From NCBI GenBank assembly GCA_030831945.1, contig JAURKC010000008.1, positions 103,341 through 167,340 of the forward strand: a DNA stretch of 64,000 nt, in the 5' to 3' direction. The position numbers and the translations under genes are program-made. The notes beneath the pieces are model-generated. The model did not search any database. It had not been told where the DNA came from and worked only from the letters and a program-made list of their open reading frames with translations. Position 1 is the first letter of the stretch. Every line of letters starts with the position of its first letter. Source of the DNA: Ferruginibacter sp. (lineage in GTDB: Bacteria; Bacteroidota; Bacteroidia; Chitinophagales; Chitinophagaceae). Positions 1 through 8,275 of the stretch are shown in pieces.

Positions 1-561
1 CGATTAGCTTATTATCATTCCTTTAACAAGATGAAAGGTTTTCGTCATATTTTACAAGGAGAATCGGAGAGAGCAATGATGCTTCGCCCTGCATTTATGA
101 AGGGTATAAGTAAATTAAAAAACTTTGATTTCACTTATGATATTTTAATTTACCCAGATCAAATTCAATACATCGATGAATTTGTAAAGGCTTTTCCTGA
201 CCAAAAATTTGTTATTGATCATATCGCTAAACCTAATATCAAAGAAAAGAATATAGTAGAATGGAAAAAGGGAATGGAAGCTTTGGCTGAATACCCTAAC
301 TTGTACTGTAAAATATCTGGAATGGTTACTGAAGCAGATTGGAAAAATAGAGGTAAGGATGATTGCAAACCTTATATGGATGTAATCGTATCGTCTTTCG
401 GAACTAAGCGGATTATGTTTGGTTCTGATTGGCCGGTTTGTTTAGTGGCTGCTTCTTATCAGCAAACTATGGAAATAGTAAGTAATTATTTTTCTTCTTT
501 TACTGAAACTGAGCAACAGGATTTTTTTGGATTGAATGCTATTAATTTTTATAATCTTTAA
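1..561 (+). CDS. Amidohydrolase family protein, L-fuconolactonase-like (5' partial)
   Basis: The frame is open from base 1, so the N-terminus lies outside the window; the internal ATG at 31 is not the start. The visible part resembles the COG3618 amidohydrolase family (L-fucono-1,5-lactonase, 2-pyrone-4,6-dicarboxylate hydrolase): an FRHILQGE segment near the left end, a FVIDHIAKP strand with the metal-ligand His, NLYCKISGM, and a C-terminal FGSDWPVC motif with the catalytic Asp. The family hydrolyses sugar lactones in the cytoplasm. The genes for the rest of L-fucose oxidation lie at the other end of the window, so L-fuconolactone is the likely substrate. A GDSL hydrolase gene follows closely on the same strand. 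Family assignment is firm; the substrate is inferred. Confidence 0.85.
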   Translation, partial: RLAYYHSFNKMKGFRHILQGESERAMMLRPAFMKGISKLKNFDFTYDILIYPDQIQYIDEFVKAFPDQKFVIDHIAKPNIKEKNIVEWKKGMEALAEYPNLYCKISGMVTEADWKNRGKDDCKPYMDVIVSSFGTKRIMFGSDWPVCLVAASYQQTMEIVSNYFSSFTETEQQDFFGLNAINFYNL

Positions 562-585
562 TTTTAATCACTTAATATTTTGACA

Positions 586-1266
586 ATGAAACATCTTTTT
601 AAATTCACATTATTCCTTTCATTTATCTTATTTTCTTTTACCCCTCCGGCAAAAAAAGTGAAGGTAGTTTTCTTTGGAGATTCAATAACTCAAGCGGGTG
701 TATCACCTACTGGATATATTGTCAAAATGGATAGCATTATCAAGCAGTCTAACTTATCAGATCAGATTGAATTGGTAGGTGCAGGTATTGGCGGTAATAA
801 AGTATACGATCTCTATCTTAGAATGGAAGAGGATGTTTTGAAAAAATCTCCTGATGTAGTAGTTATTTATGTAGGCATTAATGATGTTTGGCATAAGGCA
901 AGCTCTGGCACTGGAACAGATGCTGATAAATTTGAAAAATTTTATCGTGCAATAATCAAAAAATTACAAGAGAAAAACATTAAAGTAATTGTTTGTACTC
1001 CTTCTGTAATAGGAGAAAGAAATGACCATTCTAATCAACAAGATGGTGACTTAAATTATTATAGTAATATTATTCGAAGTATAGCTAAGGATATGTCATT
1101 GCCGGTATGCGATCTTCGTAAAGCATTTTCAGCTTATCTACAAGCTAACAATCCTTCTAATGTAGAAAAGGGAATTCTTACTTCTGATCGAGTACATCTT
1201 AATCCTAAGGGGAATATATTTGTAGCAGGTGAGATGTGGAAGGTTTTGCAAAATAATATTCAGTAG
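586..1266 (+). CDS. Secreted SGNH/GDSL-type hydrolase
   Basis: A 226-residue protein with an N-terminal signal peptide (basic start, hydrophobic run to about residue 20). Block I is GDSITQAG with nucleophile Ser33, the Gly block is GAGIGGNKV, block III is YVGIND, and block V is DRVHLNPKG with Asp201 and His204, so the SGNH catalytic set is complete. Such enzymes deacylate sugars or polysaccharides in the periplasm or outside the cell. A TTG six bases upstream is also in frame, but the ATG at 586 is the better start. It follows the amidohydrolase after 24 bp and precedes uxaB, which suggests release of acetyl groups from uronic-acid-containing glycans; that role is inferred. Confidence 0.85.
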   Translation: MKHLFKFTLFLSFILFSFTPPAKKVKVVFFGDSITQAGVSPTGYIVKMDSIIKQSNLSDQIELVGAGIGGNKVYDLYLRMEEDVLKKSPDVVVIYVGINDVWHKASSGTGTDADKFEKFYRAIIKKLQEKNIKVIVCTPSVIGERNDHSNQQDGDLNYYSNIIRSIAKDMSLPVCDLRKAFSAYLQANNPSNVEKGILTSDRVHLNPKGNIFVAGEMWKVLQNNIQ

Positions 1267-1296
1267 TTAGCTGTTTATTATTTTCAAAGGCACTAG

Positions 1297-1365
1297 TGAG
1301 TTTATCTTCAGGGCTATTTTAATACTTTAGATCTAGTCTTTAGAATTAATTATTTGATAAACTCA
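1297..1365 (+). promoter_or_regulatory. Long-range inverted repeat in the uxaB leader
   Basis: TGAGTTTATC at 1297-1306 and GATAAACTCA at 1356-1365 are exact reverse complements, separated by 49 nt that hold a TAGATCTA palindrome. The structure ends 25 nt before the uxaB ATG. It could be the transcript end of the preceding gene, a leader RNA fold, or chance in AT-rich DNA. There is no T-run, so a simple intrinsic terminator is unlikely. Confidence 0.3.
1339..1357 (+). promoter_or_regulatory. Shared 19-nt element, uxaB copy
   Basis: TTTAGAATTAATTATTTGA lies 33 nt before the uxaB start. A copy matching at 18 of 19 positions lies just before uxaC (2935-2953). Two such copies before two genes of one pathway suggest a common regulator or promoter element. 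The low-complexity AT content makes chance possible. Confidence 0.3.
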
Positions 1366-1390
1366 GCAATTAATTAAAATAAAAAAATTC

Positions 1391-2893
1391 ATGTTACTTT
1401 CTAAAATTAATCTCAAGAATATAGAGGCAGGTAATACAACTTTTTCTAACGAAAGCCTATTTGCATTACCCGAAAGAGTATTGCAGTTTGGAACCGGAGT
1501 TTTACTAAGAGGATTGCCAGATTACTTTATTGATAAGGCAAATAAAAAAGGGGTATTCAATGGAAGGGTTGTGGTAGTAAAATCAACTGACGGGGGAGAT
1601 GCTGTTGCATTTGATAACCAAGATGGTTTGTATACGCTTTGTATGCGCGGCTTGGTAAATGGACAATCTGTTGAAGAAAATGTAATATGCTCTGCTATTA
1701 GTAGGGTATTGTCAGCAGCTACCCAATGGGAATTGGTATTGAAGTGCGCTCATAATTTCGAATTAAACATCATTATATCTAATACTACTGAGGTGGGTAT
1801 CGAACTGGTGAAAGAACATATTAATGCTAATCCTCCTAGTTCTTATCCTGCTAAATTATTAGCTTTTTTATATGAACGCTATAAGGCTTTTGATGGAAGT
1901 GCAACAGCTGGAATGGTGATTGTACCTACTGAATTGATATCGGATAATGCAAAAAAAATAAAGGCAATTGTTTTTGAATTGGCTGAGTTTAATGGTCTGG
2001 AAGACAAGTTTATTCAGTGGCTTGAAAAACATAATCATTTTTGTAATTCTCTAGTAGATAGAATTGTTCCTGGAAAACCTGCAGCCGATAAAAAGAGTTT
2101 ATTGGAAGCGCAATTAGGTTATCAAGATGATTTAATTACAATGAGTGAGGTATATAGCCTTTGGGCAATAGAGGGAAATCAACAGGTTAAAGAAGTATTG
2201 TCTTTTGCATCCGTCGATGAGCGTGTTATCATTACAGATGATATTACTCAATTTAAGGAGCTTAAATTGAGGTTATTAAATGGAACTCATACAATGAGTT
2301 GTGGTGTAGCATTTTTAGCTGGTTTTACTACGGTTAAGCAAGCGATGGCAGACAAAGTACTGGGTAATTTCGTTAAACAACTCATGGTAAAAGAAATTGC
2401 TCGGGCAATTCCTTATCCAGTAGCAGAAAAGGAGGCAACTGATTTTTCTGCAAAGGTGATTGATCGCTTTAGTAATCCAACGATAGAGCATCAGTGGATC
2501 AGTATCACCCTTAATTATACTTCTAAACTAAAAATGAGGGTAGTACAAGTTTTACATCGATATACTGAACTTTATTCCGCTGTTCCTGAAAAAATTTCTA
2601 TTGGTTTTGCTGCCTGGTTACTTTTTATGAAGGCAGTTAAAAAAGAGGGAAATGTTTATTTTGGCGAGCTGAATGGCCAACCTTATCCTATAAAGGATGA
2701 GATGGCGGAGTATTTTTTTACTCATTGGAAAAATCTGTCCACTGAAAATTTAGTAAAAACAGTTTTAAGTGATCTTGCTTTATGGGATGCCGATCTTACT
2801 AAAATACCAGGATTTGAAAATAGCGTTACTGATAATTTAGTTCAGATAATGCAAGAGGGGGTTTTATCAGTGATTCAGAAAGCAGAAAAATAG
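1391..2893 (+). CDS. uxaB: Tagaturonate reductase (altronate oxidoreductase)
   Basis: A 500-residue cytoplasmic NAD-dependent dehydrogenase of the mannitol dehydrogenase/UxaB family, which interconverts D-tagaturonate and D-altronate. The N-terminal Rossmann part has the QFGTGVLLRG loop (about residues 32-41) and VVVVKSTDGGD. Around 221 lies LVDRIVPGKP, and near 295 the catalytic segment LNGTHTMSCG, both typical of this family. Length matches the usual 480-500 residues. uxaC follows on the same strand after 76 bp. The two leaders share a near-identical 19-nt element, suggesting common control. Fructuronate reductase (UxuB) is a related alternative, but the sequence reads as UxaB. Confidence 0.93.
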   Translation: MLLSKINLKNIEAGNTTFSNESLFALPERVLQFGTGVLLRGLPDYFIDKANKKGVFNGRVVVVKSTDGGDAVAFDNQDGLYTLCMRGLVNGQSVEENVICSAISRVLSAATQWELVLKCAHNFELNIIISNTTEVGIELVKEHINANPPSSYPAKLLAFLYERYKAFDGSATAGMVIVPTELISDNAKKIKAIVFELAEFNGLEDKFIQWLEKHNHFCNSLVDRIVPGKPAADKKSLLEAQLGYQDDLITMSEVYSLWAIEGNQQVKEVLSFASVDERVIITDDITQFKELKLRLLNGTHTMSCGVAFLAGFTTVKQAMADKVLGNFVKQLMVKEIARAIPYPVAEKEATDFSAKVIDRFSNPTIEHQWISITLNYTSKLKMRVVQVLHRYTELYSAVPEKISIGFAAWLLFMKAVKKEGNVYFGELNGQPYPIKDEMAEYFFTHWKNLSTENLVKTVLSDLALWDADLTKIPGFENSVTDNLVQIMQEGVLSVIQKAEK

Positions 2894-2934
2894 TTTGGAA
2901 TTCTTATTCAAATATTTAGCTGAGCTTTAAAAAT

Positions 2935-2953
2935 TTTAGAATTAATTTTTTGA
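2935..2953 (+). promoter_or_regulatory. Shared 19-nt element, uxaC copy
   Basis: TTTAGAATTAATTTTTTGA lies 16 nt before the uxaC start and differs by one base from the element before uxaB. It follows the uxaB stop by about 40 nt, so uxaC may have its own promoter or operator rather than depend only on read-through. Confidence 0.3.
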
Positions 2954-2969
2954 AAAAAGAGGAAATTGT

Positions 2970-4370
2970 ATGAAAAGTTTTTTAGATAAAGATTTCTTGT
3001 TGCAAACTGATACAGCCAAGCAACTATATCATCAGTTTGCAAAAGAAATGCCCATTATTGATTACCATAATCATCTGTTACCAGAGCAAATTGCTAATGA
3101 TGTAAATTTTGAAAACCTTACTCAGATTTGGCTTTATGGCGATCATTATAAGTGGAGAGCTATGCGGAGTAATGGGGTAAATGAAAAGTATTGTACTGGT
3201 GATGCTACGGATTATGAAAAGTTTGAACAATGGGCTGCTACTGTACCCTATACTTTAAGAAATCCTTTGTATCATTGGACACACTTAGAATTACAACGTT
3301 ATTTTGATGTAGATAAAATCCTTTCCCCTGATACTGCAAAAGAAATTTATGATCATTGTTCTGCAAAATTGAAAACACCAGCTTATTCGGTTAGAAATTT
3401 ATTAAGGAAAATGAACGTAAAAGTTCTTTGTACTACGGATGATCCAATTGATTCACTTGAGCATCATAAAAAAATAAAAGCTGATGGATTTGAAATCAAA
3501 GTGCTACCTGCTTTTCGTCCTGATAAAGCAATGAATGTTGATGATGTAGATTCTTTTAATGCGTATGTCAATAAATTACAAGCCGTTACTAATATTTTGA
3601 TTGCTAGCTGGGATGATTATTTAGCCGCTTTAAAAAGCCGTCATGATTTTTTTGCAGAAAATGGCTGTTGTATAAGCGATCATGGGTTGGAACAACTTTA
3701 TGCAGTGGATTATCAAGAATCCGAAGTCAGAAATATTTTCAGAAAATTGACCGCAGGAGAGTCTATTTCGCAACCAGAAAATATCAAATTCAAATCAGCC
3801 ATGTTGGTAAAATTTGCTGAATGGGATCATGAAAAAAAATGGGTACAACAATTTCATTTGGGAGCACTCCGAAACAATAATGCAAGGATGTTAACCACCT
3901 TGGGAGCAGATACTGGATGGGACTCTATTGGTGATTTTTCTCAGGCAAAGCAATTGTCTAAATTCTTAGATCGTTTAGATAGTACCAATCAATTAGCAAA
4001 AACTATTTTATATAATCTTAATCCAGCTGACAACGAATTGATGGCGGCTATGATTGGTAACTATAATGACGGAACGGTTGCTGGAAAAATACAGTATGGC
4101 TCGTCTTGGTGGTTTTTAGATCAAAAACAAGGTATGACTCAACAGATTAATGCATTAAGTAATCTGGGTTTACTATCTAGGTTTATAGGCATGCTTACGG
4201 ATAGTCGTAGTTTTATGAGTTATCCTAGACACGAATATTTCAGAAGAATTCTCTGTAATATTCTTGGTGAAGAAATCGAAAATGGTGAATTGCCTAATGA
4301 TTTAGCATGGACTGGAAAAGTAGTTCAAGATATTTGTTATAATAATGCGAAAGAATATTTTGGCTGGTAA
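2970..4370 (+). CDS. uxaC: Glucuronate/galacturonate isomerase
   Basis: A 466-residue cytoplasmic uronate isomerase, the normal family length. It converts D-glucuronate to D-fructuronate and D-galacturonate to D-tagaturonate, the first step of the Ashwell pathway. Family motifs are the metal-binding DYHNHL near residue 31, CTTDDPIDSLEHH near 153, the WDSIGDF stretch near 317, and DSRSFMSYPRHEYFRR near 411. It lies directly downstream of uxaB, whose substrate it makes. Transcription probably ends at the strong hairpin immediately after the gene. Confidence 0.96.
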   Translation: MKSFLDKDFLLQTDTAKQLYHQFAKEMPIIDYHNHLLPEQIANDVNFENLTQIWLYGDHYKWRAMRSNGVNEKYCTGDATDYEKFEQWAATVPYTLRNPLYHWTHLELQRYFDVDKILSPDTAKEIYDHCSAKLKTPAYSVRNLLRKMNVKVLCTTDDPIDSLEHHKKIKADGFEIKVLPAFRPDKAMNVDDVDSFNAYVNKLQAVTNILIASWDDYLAALKSRHDFFAENGCCISDHGLEQLYAVDYQESEVRNIFRKLTAGESISQPENIKFKSAMLVKFAEWDHEKKWVQQFHLGALRNNNARMLTTLGADTGWDSIGDFSQAKQLSKFLDRLDSTNQLAKTILYNLNPADNELMAAMIGNYNDGTVAGKIQYGSSWWFLDQKQGMTQQINALSNLGLLSRFIGMLTDSRSFMSYPRHEYFRRILCNILGEEIENGELPNDLAWTGKVVQDICYNNAKEYFGW

Positions 4371-4393
4371 TTCTTTTTTCAGTAATTAGAATA

Positions 4394-4423
4394 AAAAATG
4401 CAGCATTTTATGCTGCATTTTTT
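4394..4423. terminator. Bidirectional intrinsic terminator between uxaC and yhcH
   Basis: AAATGCAGCA, a five-base loop, then TGCTGCATTT form a perfect stem flanked by A-runs on the left and T-runs on the right, so it can stop transcription from both convergent genes. Confidence 0.85.
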
Positions 4424-4449
4424 ATTTGCTAAAACCTAAACAGTTAAAG

Positions 4450-4908
4450 TTATTGAATACGAACTTTAATGACCAGTTTTTTGATTGTTTTGTCGTTTAC
4501 TGCAATCATAGGTGCATGAACATCTTCTGGAAATAGAATAACAAATTGTCCATTAGTTAGTTGAAAAAACATATCTGGTGCATCAGCGTAAAAGCTTACA
4601 TCTTTATCTGGATTATATTCACCTTTCAATTGATTACAATGATTTCTAGATTTCCATCCAAAGGTTTCATGTCCGTTGATACATAATTGAATATCGATAT
4701 TTTTATCATGACATTCAAATTTTGCAATCGATTCAGCGGCAGTCATTCCTTTTTTATCAGAAAAGATGGCTAGTAAGCCATCGGCAATTTCATACTTTCC
4801 AATTTCTATATTAGCTAAATCAACACTAGCTATGTATTCAAATGCTTTTGCAAATAGCGGATGAATGGAGGTGTATTTTTTTGCGTTTTCTATACTGTCT
4901 ATTATCAT
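4450..4908 (-). CDS. YhcH/YjgK/YiaL family protein
   Basis: A 152-residue cytosolic cupin-fold protein of the YhcH/YjgK/YiaL (DUF386) family. Family features are the FECHDKNIDIQLCINGHE strand with likely metal-binding acidic and His residues (about 64-81) and FVILFPEDVHAPMIA near the C-terminus. Members lie in sugar-acid and sialic-acid operons and are thought to act as sugar anomerases or isomerases. It is transcribed away from uxaC and lies just downstream of kdgK (51 bp), so the two are probably cotranscribed. Its substrate is not known. Confidence 0.85.
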   Translation of the reverse strand: MIIDSIENAKKYTSIHPLFAKAFEYIASVDLANIEIGKYEIADGLLAIFSDKKGMTAAESIAKFECHDKNIDIQLCINGHETFGWKSRNHCNQLKGEYNPDKDVSFYADAPDMFFQLTNGQFVILFPEDVHAPMIAVNDKTIKKLVIKVRIQ

Positions 4909-4959
4909 AAAAGTCTAAGTTAGTTGATAGGATTAGCTAAAATTTGATTAAGATTACCA

Positions 4960-5985
4960 TTAACGTTGCACCCTTCCACTTCCATCTCCTTTTACTAGTT
5001 CTTTTACTTCATTCAAAGTAGCATGGTTTAAATCACCTGGGATAGTGTGTTTTAATGCTGAAGCAGCAACACCAAATTCAGCAGCGTCTGACATCTTCAT
5101 ACCAGTTACAAGCCCATAGATTAATCCACTAGCAAAACTATCACCACTACCCACTCGGTCTACGATTCTTACTTCGTATTGTTTGGTATGATAAAATTCA
5201 TTTCCGTCATAAACTAAGGCACTCCATCCATTGTCACTAGCACTATGACTTTCGCGCAAAGAAGAGGCGATAAATTTGAAGCCAAATTTTTCCTTCATTT
5301 GTTTGAATACATCTTTAAAACCATCCAGGTTTAATTCACCTTTGGTAACATCAGTATCTTTTGCTTTAAAGCCGAGCGTTGTATCCGCATCTTCTTCGTT
5401 TCCAATACACACATCTACATGTTGGCAAAGTCGGCTCATTACTTCTCTTGCTTTTTCTTTACTCCATAATTTTTTACGAAAATTTAGATCGATACTTGTA
5501 GTAATTCCTTTTGCTTTTGCAGCTTTTAGCGCAGCTTCTGTTAATGCTGCCGCTTTATCACTTAGTGCAGGTGTAATACCCGTAGTGTGAAACCAATCTG
5601 CCCCTTCAAATATTTTATCAAAATCAAATTCACTGGCGTCAACTTCTGCAATAGAAGCTCCTGCGCGGTCATATACCACTTGAGATGCTCTCATGGAAGC
5701 ACCAGTTTCTAAAAAGTAAATTCCTAATCTTTCTCCGCCTCTAGCAATATATTGGGTATCTACACCGTAACGACGTAAATGATTGATGGCAGATTGACCT
5801 ATTGGATTGTTGGGTACTTTAGTTACGAAAGTTCCATTTAATCCATAATTACATAAAGCAGCTGCTACGTTTGCTTCTCCACCACCATAGGTAATATCAA
5901 AAGAATCAGCTTGAACAAAGCGTTTATAATCAGGAGTTGATAAACGCAACATAATTTCTCCAAGGGTTACCACTTTTTTTGACAT
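4960..5985 (-). CDS. kdgK: 2-dehydro-3-deoxygluconate kinase
   Basis: A 341-residue PfkB-family sugar kinase that phosphorylates 2-keto-3-deoxygluconate (KDG) to KDPG with ATP. It shows the N-terminal VVTLGEIMLRL and YGGGEANVAAAL (substrate-binding di-glycine region), and the C-terminal PfkB signature DRVGSGDSFASG near residues 276-287 with the catalytic base Asp. An in-frame TTG nine bases further upstream is possible, but the ATG at 5985 is preferred. The gene is divergent from eda, whose product cleaves KDPG, with 196 bp between them. This arrangement makes KDG kinase much more likely than fructokinase or another PfkB specificity. Confidence 0.93.
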   Translation of the reverse strand: MSKKVVTLGEIMLRLSTPDYKRFVQADSFDITYGGGEANVAAALCNYGLNGTFVTKVPNNPIGQSAINHLRRYGVDTQYIARGGERLGIYFLETGASMRASQVVYDRAGASIAEVDASEFDFDKIFEGADWFHTTGITPALSDKAAALTEAALKAAKAKGITTSIDLNFRKKLWSKEKAREVMSRLCQHVDVCIGNEEDADTTLGFKAKDTDVTKGELNLDGFKDVFKQMKEKFGFKFIASSLRESHSASDNGWSALVYDGNEFYHTKQYEVRIVDRVGSGDSFASGLIYGLVTGMKMSDAAEFGVAASALKHTIPGDLNHATLNEVKELVKGDGSGRVQR

Positions 5986-6112
5986 AGTATTCAAATTTTA
6001 AATATGTATTATAATAATAACTTTTAAAAGTAATAATTTTCAAAGTTCTTCAATAATTGGCAAAGCAACAAGGATAAAGGATTAAATTCACAGACTATTT
6101 GTGCACTATATT

Positions 6113-6129
6113 ATTTGAATCATTTAAAT
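6113..6129. promoter_or_regulatory. Imperfect palindrome between divergent kdgK and eda
   Basis: ATTTGAA-tca-TTTAAAT is an inverted repeat with one mismatched position, in the middle of the divergent control region. A LacI- or GntR-type repressor site is plausible, but no regulator gene is visible nearby, and AT-rich palindromes arise easily by chance. Confidence 0.3.
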
Positions 6130-6181
6130 AGTTATGCTAATTTTTAAATAATATTGTTGTTCAAGTAAAGAATTTTATATT

Positions 6182-6841
6182 ATGAAAAAACAAATCTTAT
6201 TGTCGCTGATCCCTCAACAGGGTATTTTACCACTTTTTTTTAATAAAGATGAACAAGTTAGTATCGAATTAATGAAGGCATTATATGGTGCAGGCATTAG
6301 AGCTATTGAGTATACCAATAGGGGAGAAGCTGCACTTGCTAATTTTAAAGCAATGCGTAAAGTATGTGATACAGAATTGAAAGATATGTATTTAGGTATT
6401 GGAACGATAAAAAATGGCGAAATGGCCAAAACATTTATTGATGCAGGTTGCGATTATATTATTTGTCCTGGTTTAGTAGAAAGTGTTGCGAAAGTTGCTG
6501 ATGCCAACGACATGCTTTGGGTACCAGGTTGTATGACACCTTCCGAAATAATTACTGCCGAAAATTTAGGCGCTAAAATGATTAAATTATTTCCAGGAAA
6601 TATTTTAGGAATGGAGTTTATGCAAGCTATTCGTGAATTATTTCCCGCTTTATTATTTATGCCAACTGGAGGAGTAGATACGACTAAAGAAAATATTGAA
6701 GGATGGTTCAAATCGGGTGTTTGTGCGGTAGGAATGGGAAGTAAATTAGTTACCAAATCAGTAATGGAAAATAAACAATATGCAGAACTGATTGCTGCTA
6801 CAAAACAGGTGTTAGCCATCATCCAAGATTGTAAAAAATAA
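6182..6841 (+). CDS. eda: KDPG / 4-hydroxy-2-oxoglutarate aldolase
   Basis: A 219-residue class I aldolase that splits 2-keto-3-deoxy-6-phosphogluconate into pyruvate and glyceraldehyde 3-phosphate. Landmarks: IRAIEYTNRG with the catalytic Glu near residue 41, GIGTIKN near 74, CDYIICPG near 98, Schiff-base Lys135 in MIKLFPGN, and PTGGVD near 161. It is divergent from kdgK and lies 15 bp upstream of the hexuronate-type carrier, so eda and the carrier form an operon. Together they import hexuronate and finish its breakdown. Confidence 0.94.
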   Translation: MKKQILLSLIPQQGILPLFFNKDEQVSIELMKALYGAGIRAIEYTNRGEAALANFKAMRKVCDTELKDMYLGIGTIKNGEMAKTFIDAGCDYIICPGLVESVAKVADANDMLWVPGCMTPSEIITAENLGAKMIKLFPGNILGMEFMQAIRELFPALLFMPTGGVDTTKENIEGWFKSGVCAVGMGSKLVTKSVMENKQYAELIAATKQVLAIIQDCKK

Positions 6842-6856
6842 ATAAATTGCTGCTAT

Positions 6857-8218
6857 ATGAATCAAACTACTATTGGTAAATACAGGTGGACCATCTGTTC
6901 ACTGTTGTTTTTCGCAACTACTGTAAATTATTTAGATCGACAAGTATTAAGTCTATTGGCTCCTGATCTTTCCAAAGAATTTGGATGGACCAATAGTGAC
7001 TATGCGAATATCACTGCCATTTTTCAGTTTGTGTATGCTATTTCTATGCTGTTTGCAGGGCGCATCATCGATAAATTGGGAACTAAAGCAGGATATACTT
7101 GGGCAATTATTATTTGGTCTATCGGTGCTATCGTTCATGCCTACTCGATTTTTATTGGAGAAGTTGTAGTGAATGTAATGGCATTGGTTGGTTTAGCGGC
7201 AGTTCCTGTTTCTATTATTGGATTTATGATTTCACGTGCCTTATTGGCTATCGGTGAAGCTGGTAATTTCCCCTCTGCTCTAAGAGCGACCGCAGAATAT
7301 TTTCCTAAAAAGGAGCGTTCATTTGCAACGGGTATTTTTAACTCTGGAACCAATGTAGGAGCCATTTTGGCGCCACTTACTGTTCCATGGGTAGCTAAAC
7401 AATGGGGTTGGGAGACCGCATTTATTCTAATAGGTGCGCTTGGTTTTGTTTGGTTAATATTTTGGCGTATTTATTATGAAAAACCTGAAAATCAAAAAAG
7501 ATTATCTAAAGATGAATTAGAGTTTATCAATTCTGATGCTGGCGAAGAGGTAACTGGTAATAACGAAAAAGTAAAAATTTCCTGGATAAAATTATTGGGT
7601 TATAAACAAACATGGGCATTTGCTTTTGGTAAATTTATGACAGATGGAGTATGGTGGTTTTTTCTTTTTTGGTTACCTAAATATTTAGAGGCTCAGTACG
7701 GAATGGTGAAGACAGAAATTATGCTTCCTTTAGCAGTATTATATAGCATGACAATGTTTGGAAGTATTGGAGGTGGATGGTTCCCAATTTATTTTATTAA
7801 AAAAGGGTTTTCTCCTTACGATGGCAGAATGAAAGCAATGTTGCTCATAGCATTTTTTCCTTTGGTGGTTTTAGCAGCACAGCCTCTAGGTGGCTATACC
7901 TTTTGGATTCCTGTAATTCTTATAGGTATTGGAGCTTCAGCCCACCAAGCCTGGTCTGCAAATATATTTACCACCGTTTCTGATATGTTTCCTAAAAAAG
8001 CAGTTGGATCTATAGTTGGTATTGGAGGAATGGCAGGTGGATTCGGTGGCGTGGTAATGTCAAAATTAGGTGGTGCCTTTTTTGATCATTATAAAGCACT
8101 TGGTCATATACAGACTGGCTATACCATTATGTTTGCGATATGCGCAGTCTCTTACTTGATTGCGTGGTGTGTCATGAAATTACTAGTCCCAGTTTACAAA
8201 CCAATACTAGATCTTTAA
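6857..8218 (+). CDS. exuT: MFS transporter, hexuronate (ExuT-like)
   Basis: A 453-residue inner-membrane carrier of the major facilitator superfamily, anion:cation symporter branch, which imports hexuronates with protons. The first helix is followed by VNYLDRQVLSLLAPDL, a hallmark of the ExuT/GudP group. The first half carries RALLAIGEAGNFPSALRA, also typical, and about 12 hydrophobic segments are visible. It follows eda by 15 bp. Its place among uxaB, uxaC, kdgK and eda supports galacturonate or glucuronate as substrate. Other sugar acids are possible, since family members differ little in sequence. Confidence 0.85.
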   Translation: MNQTTIGKYRWTICSLLFFATTVNYLDRQVLSLLAPDLSKEFGWTNSDYANITAIFQFVYAISMLFAGRIIDKLGTKAGYTWAIIIWSIGAIVHAYSIFIGEVVVNVMALVGLAAVPVSIIGFMISRALLAIGEAGNFPSALRATAEYFPKKERSFATGIFNSGTNVGAILAPLTVPWVAKQWGWETAFILIGALGFVWLIFWRIYYEKPENQKRLSKDELEFINSDAGEEVTGNNEKVKISWIKLLGYKQTWAFAFGKFMTDGVWWFFLFWLPKYLEAQYGMVKTEIMLPLAVLYSMTMFGSIGGGWFPIYFIKKGFSPYDGRMKAMLLIAFFPLVVLAAQPLGGYTFWIPVILIGIGASAHQAWSANIFTTVSDMFPKKAVGSIVGIGGMAGGFGGVVMSKLGGAFFDHYKALGHIQTGYTIMFAICAVSYLIAWCVMKLLVPVYKPILDL

Positions 8219-8275
8219 TTTTTAATAGCCACCCCAAATTTTATATAAAATATTGATTTCTAGAAATTACATTTT

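Noticed and set aside
5276..5590. 104-codon plus-strand frame inside kdgK
   Set aside because: It is antisense to a well-supported PfkB kinase and its amino-acid make-up has no family features.
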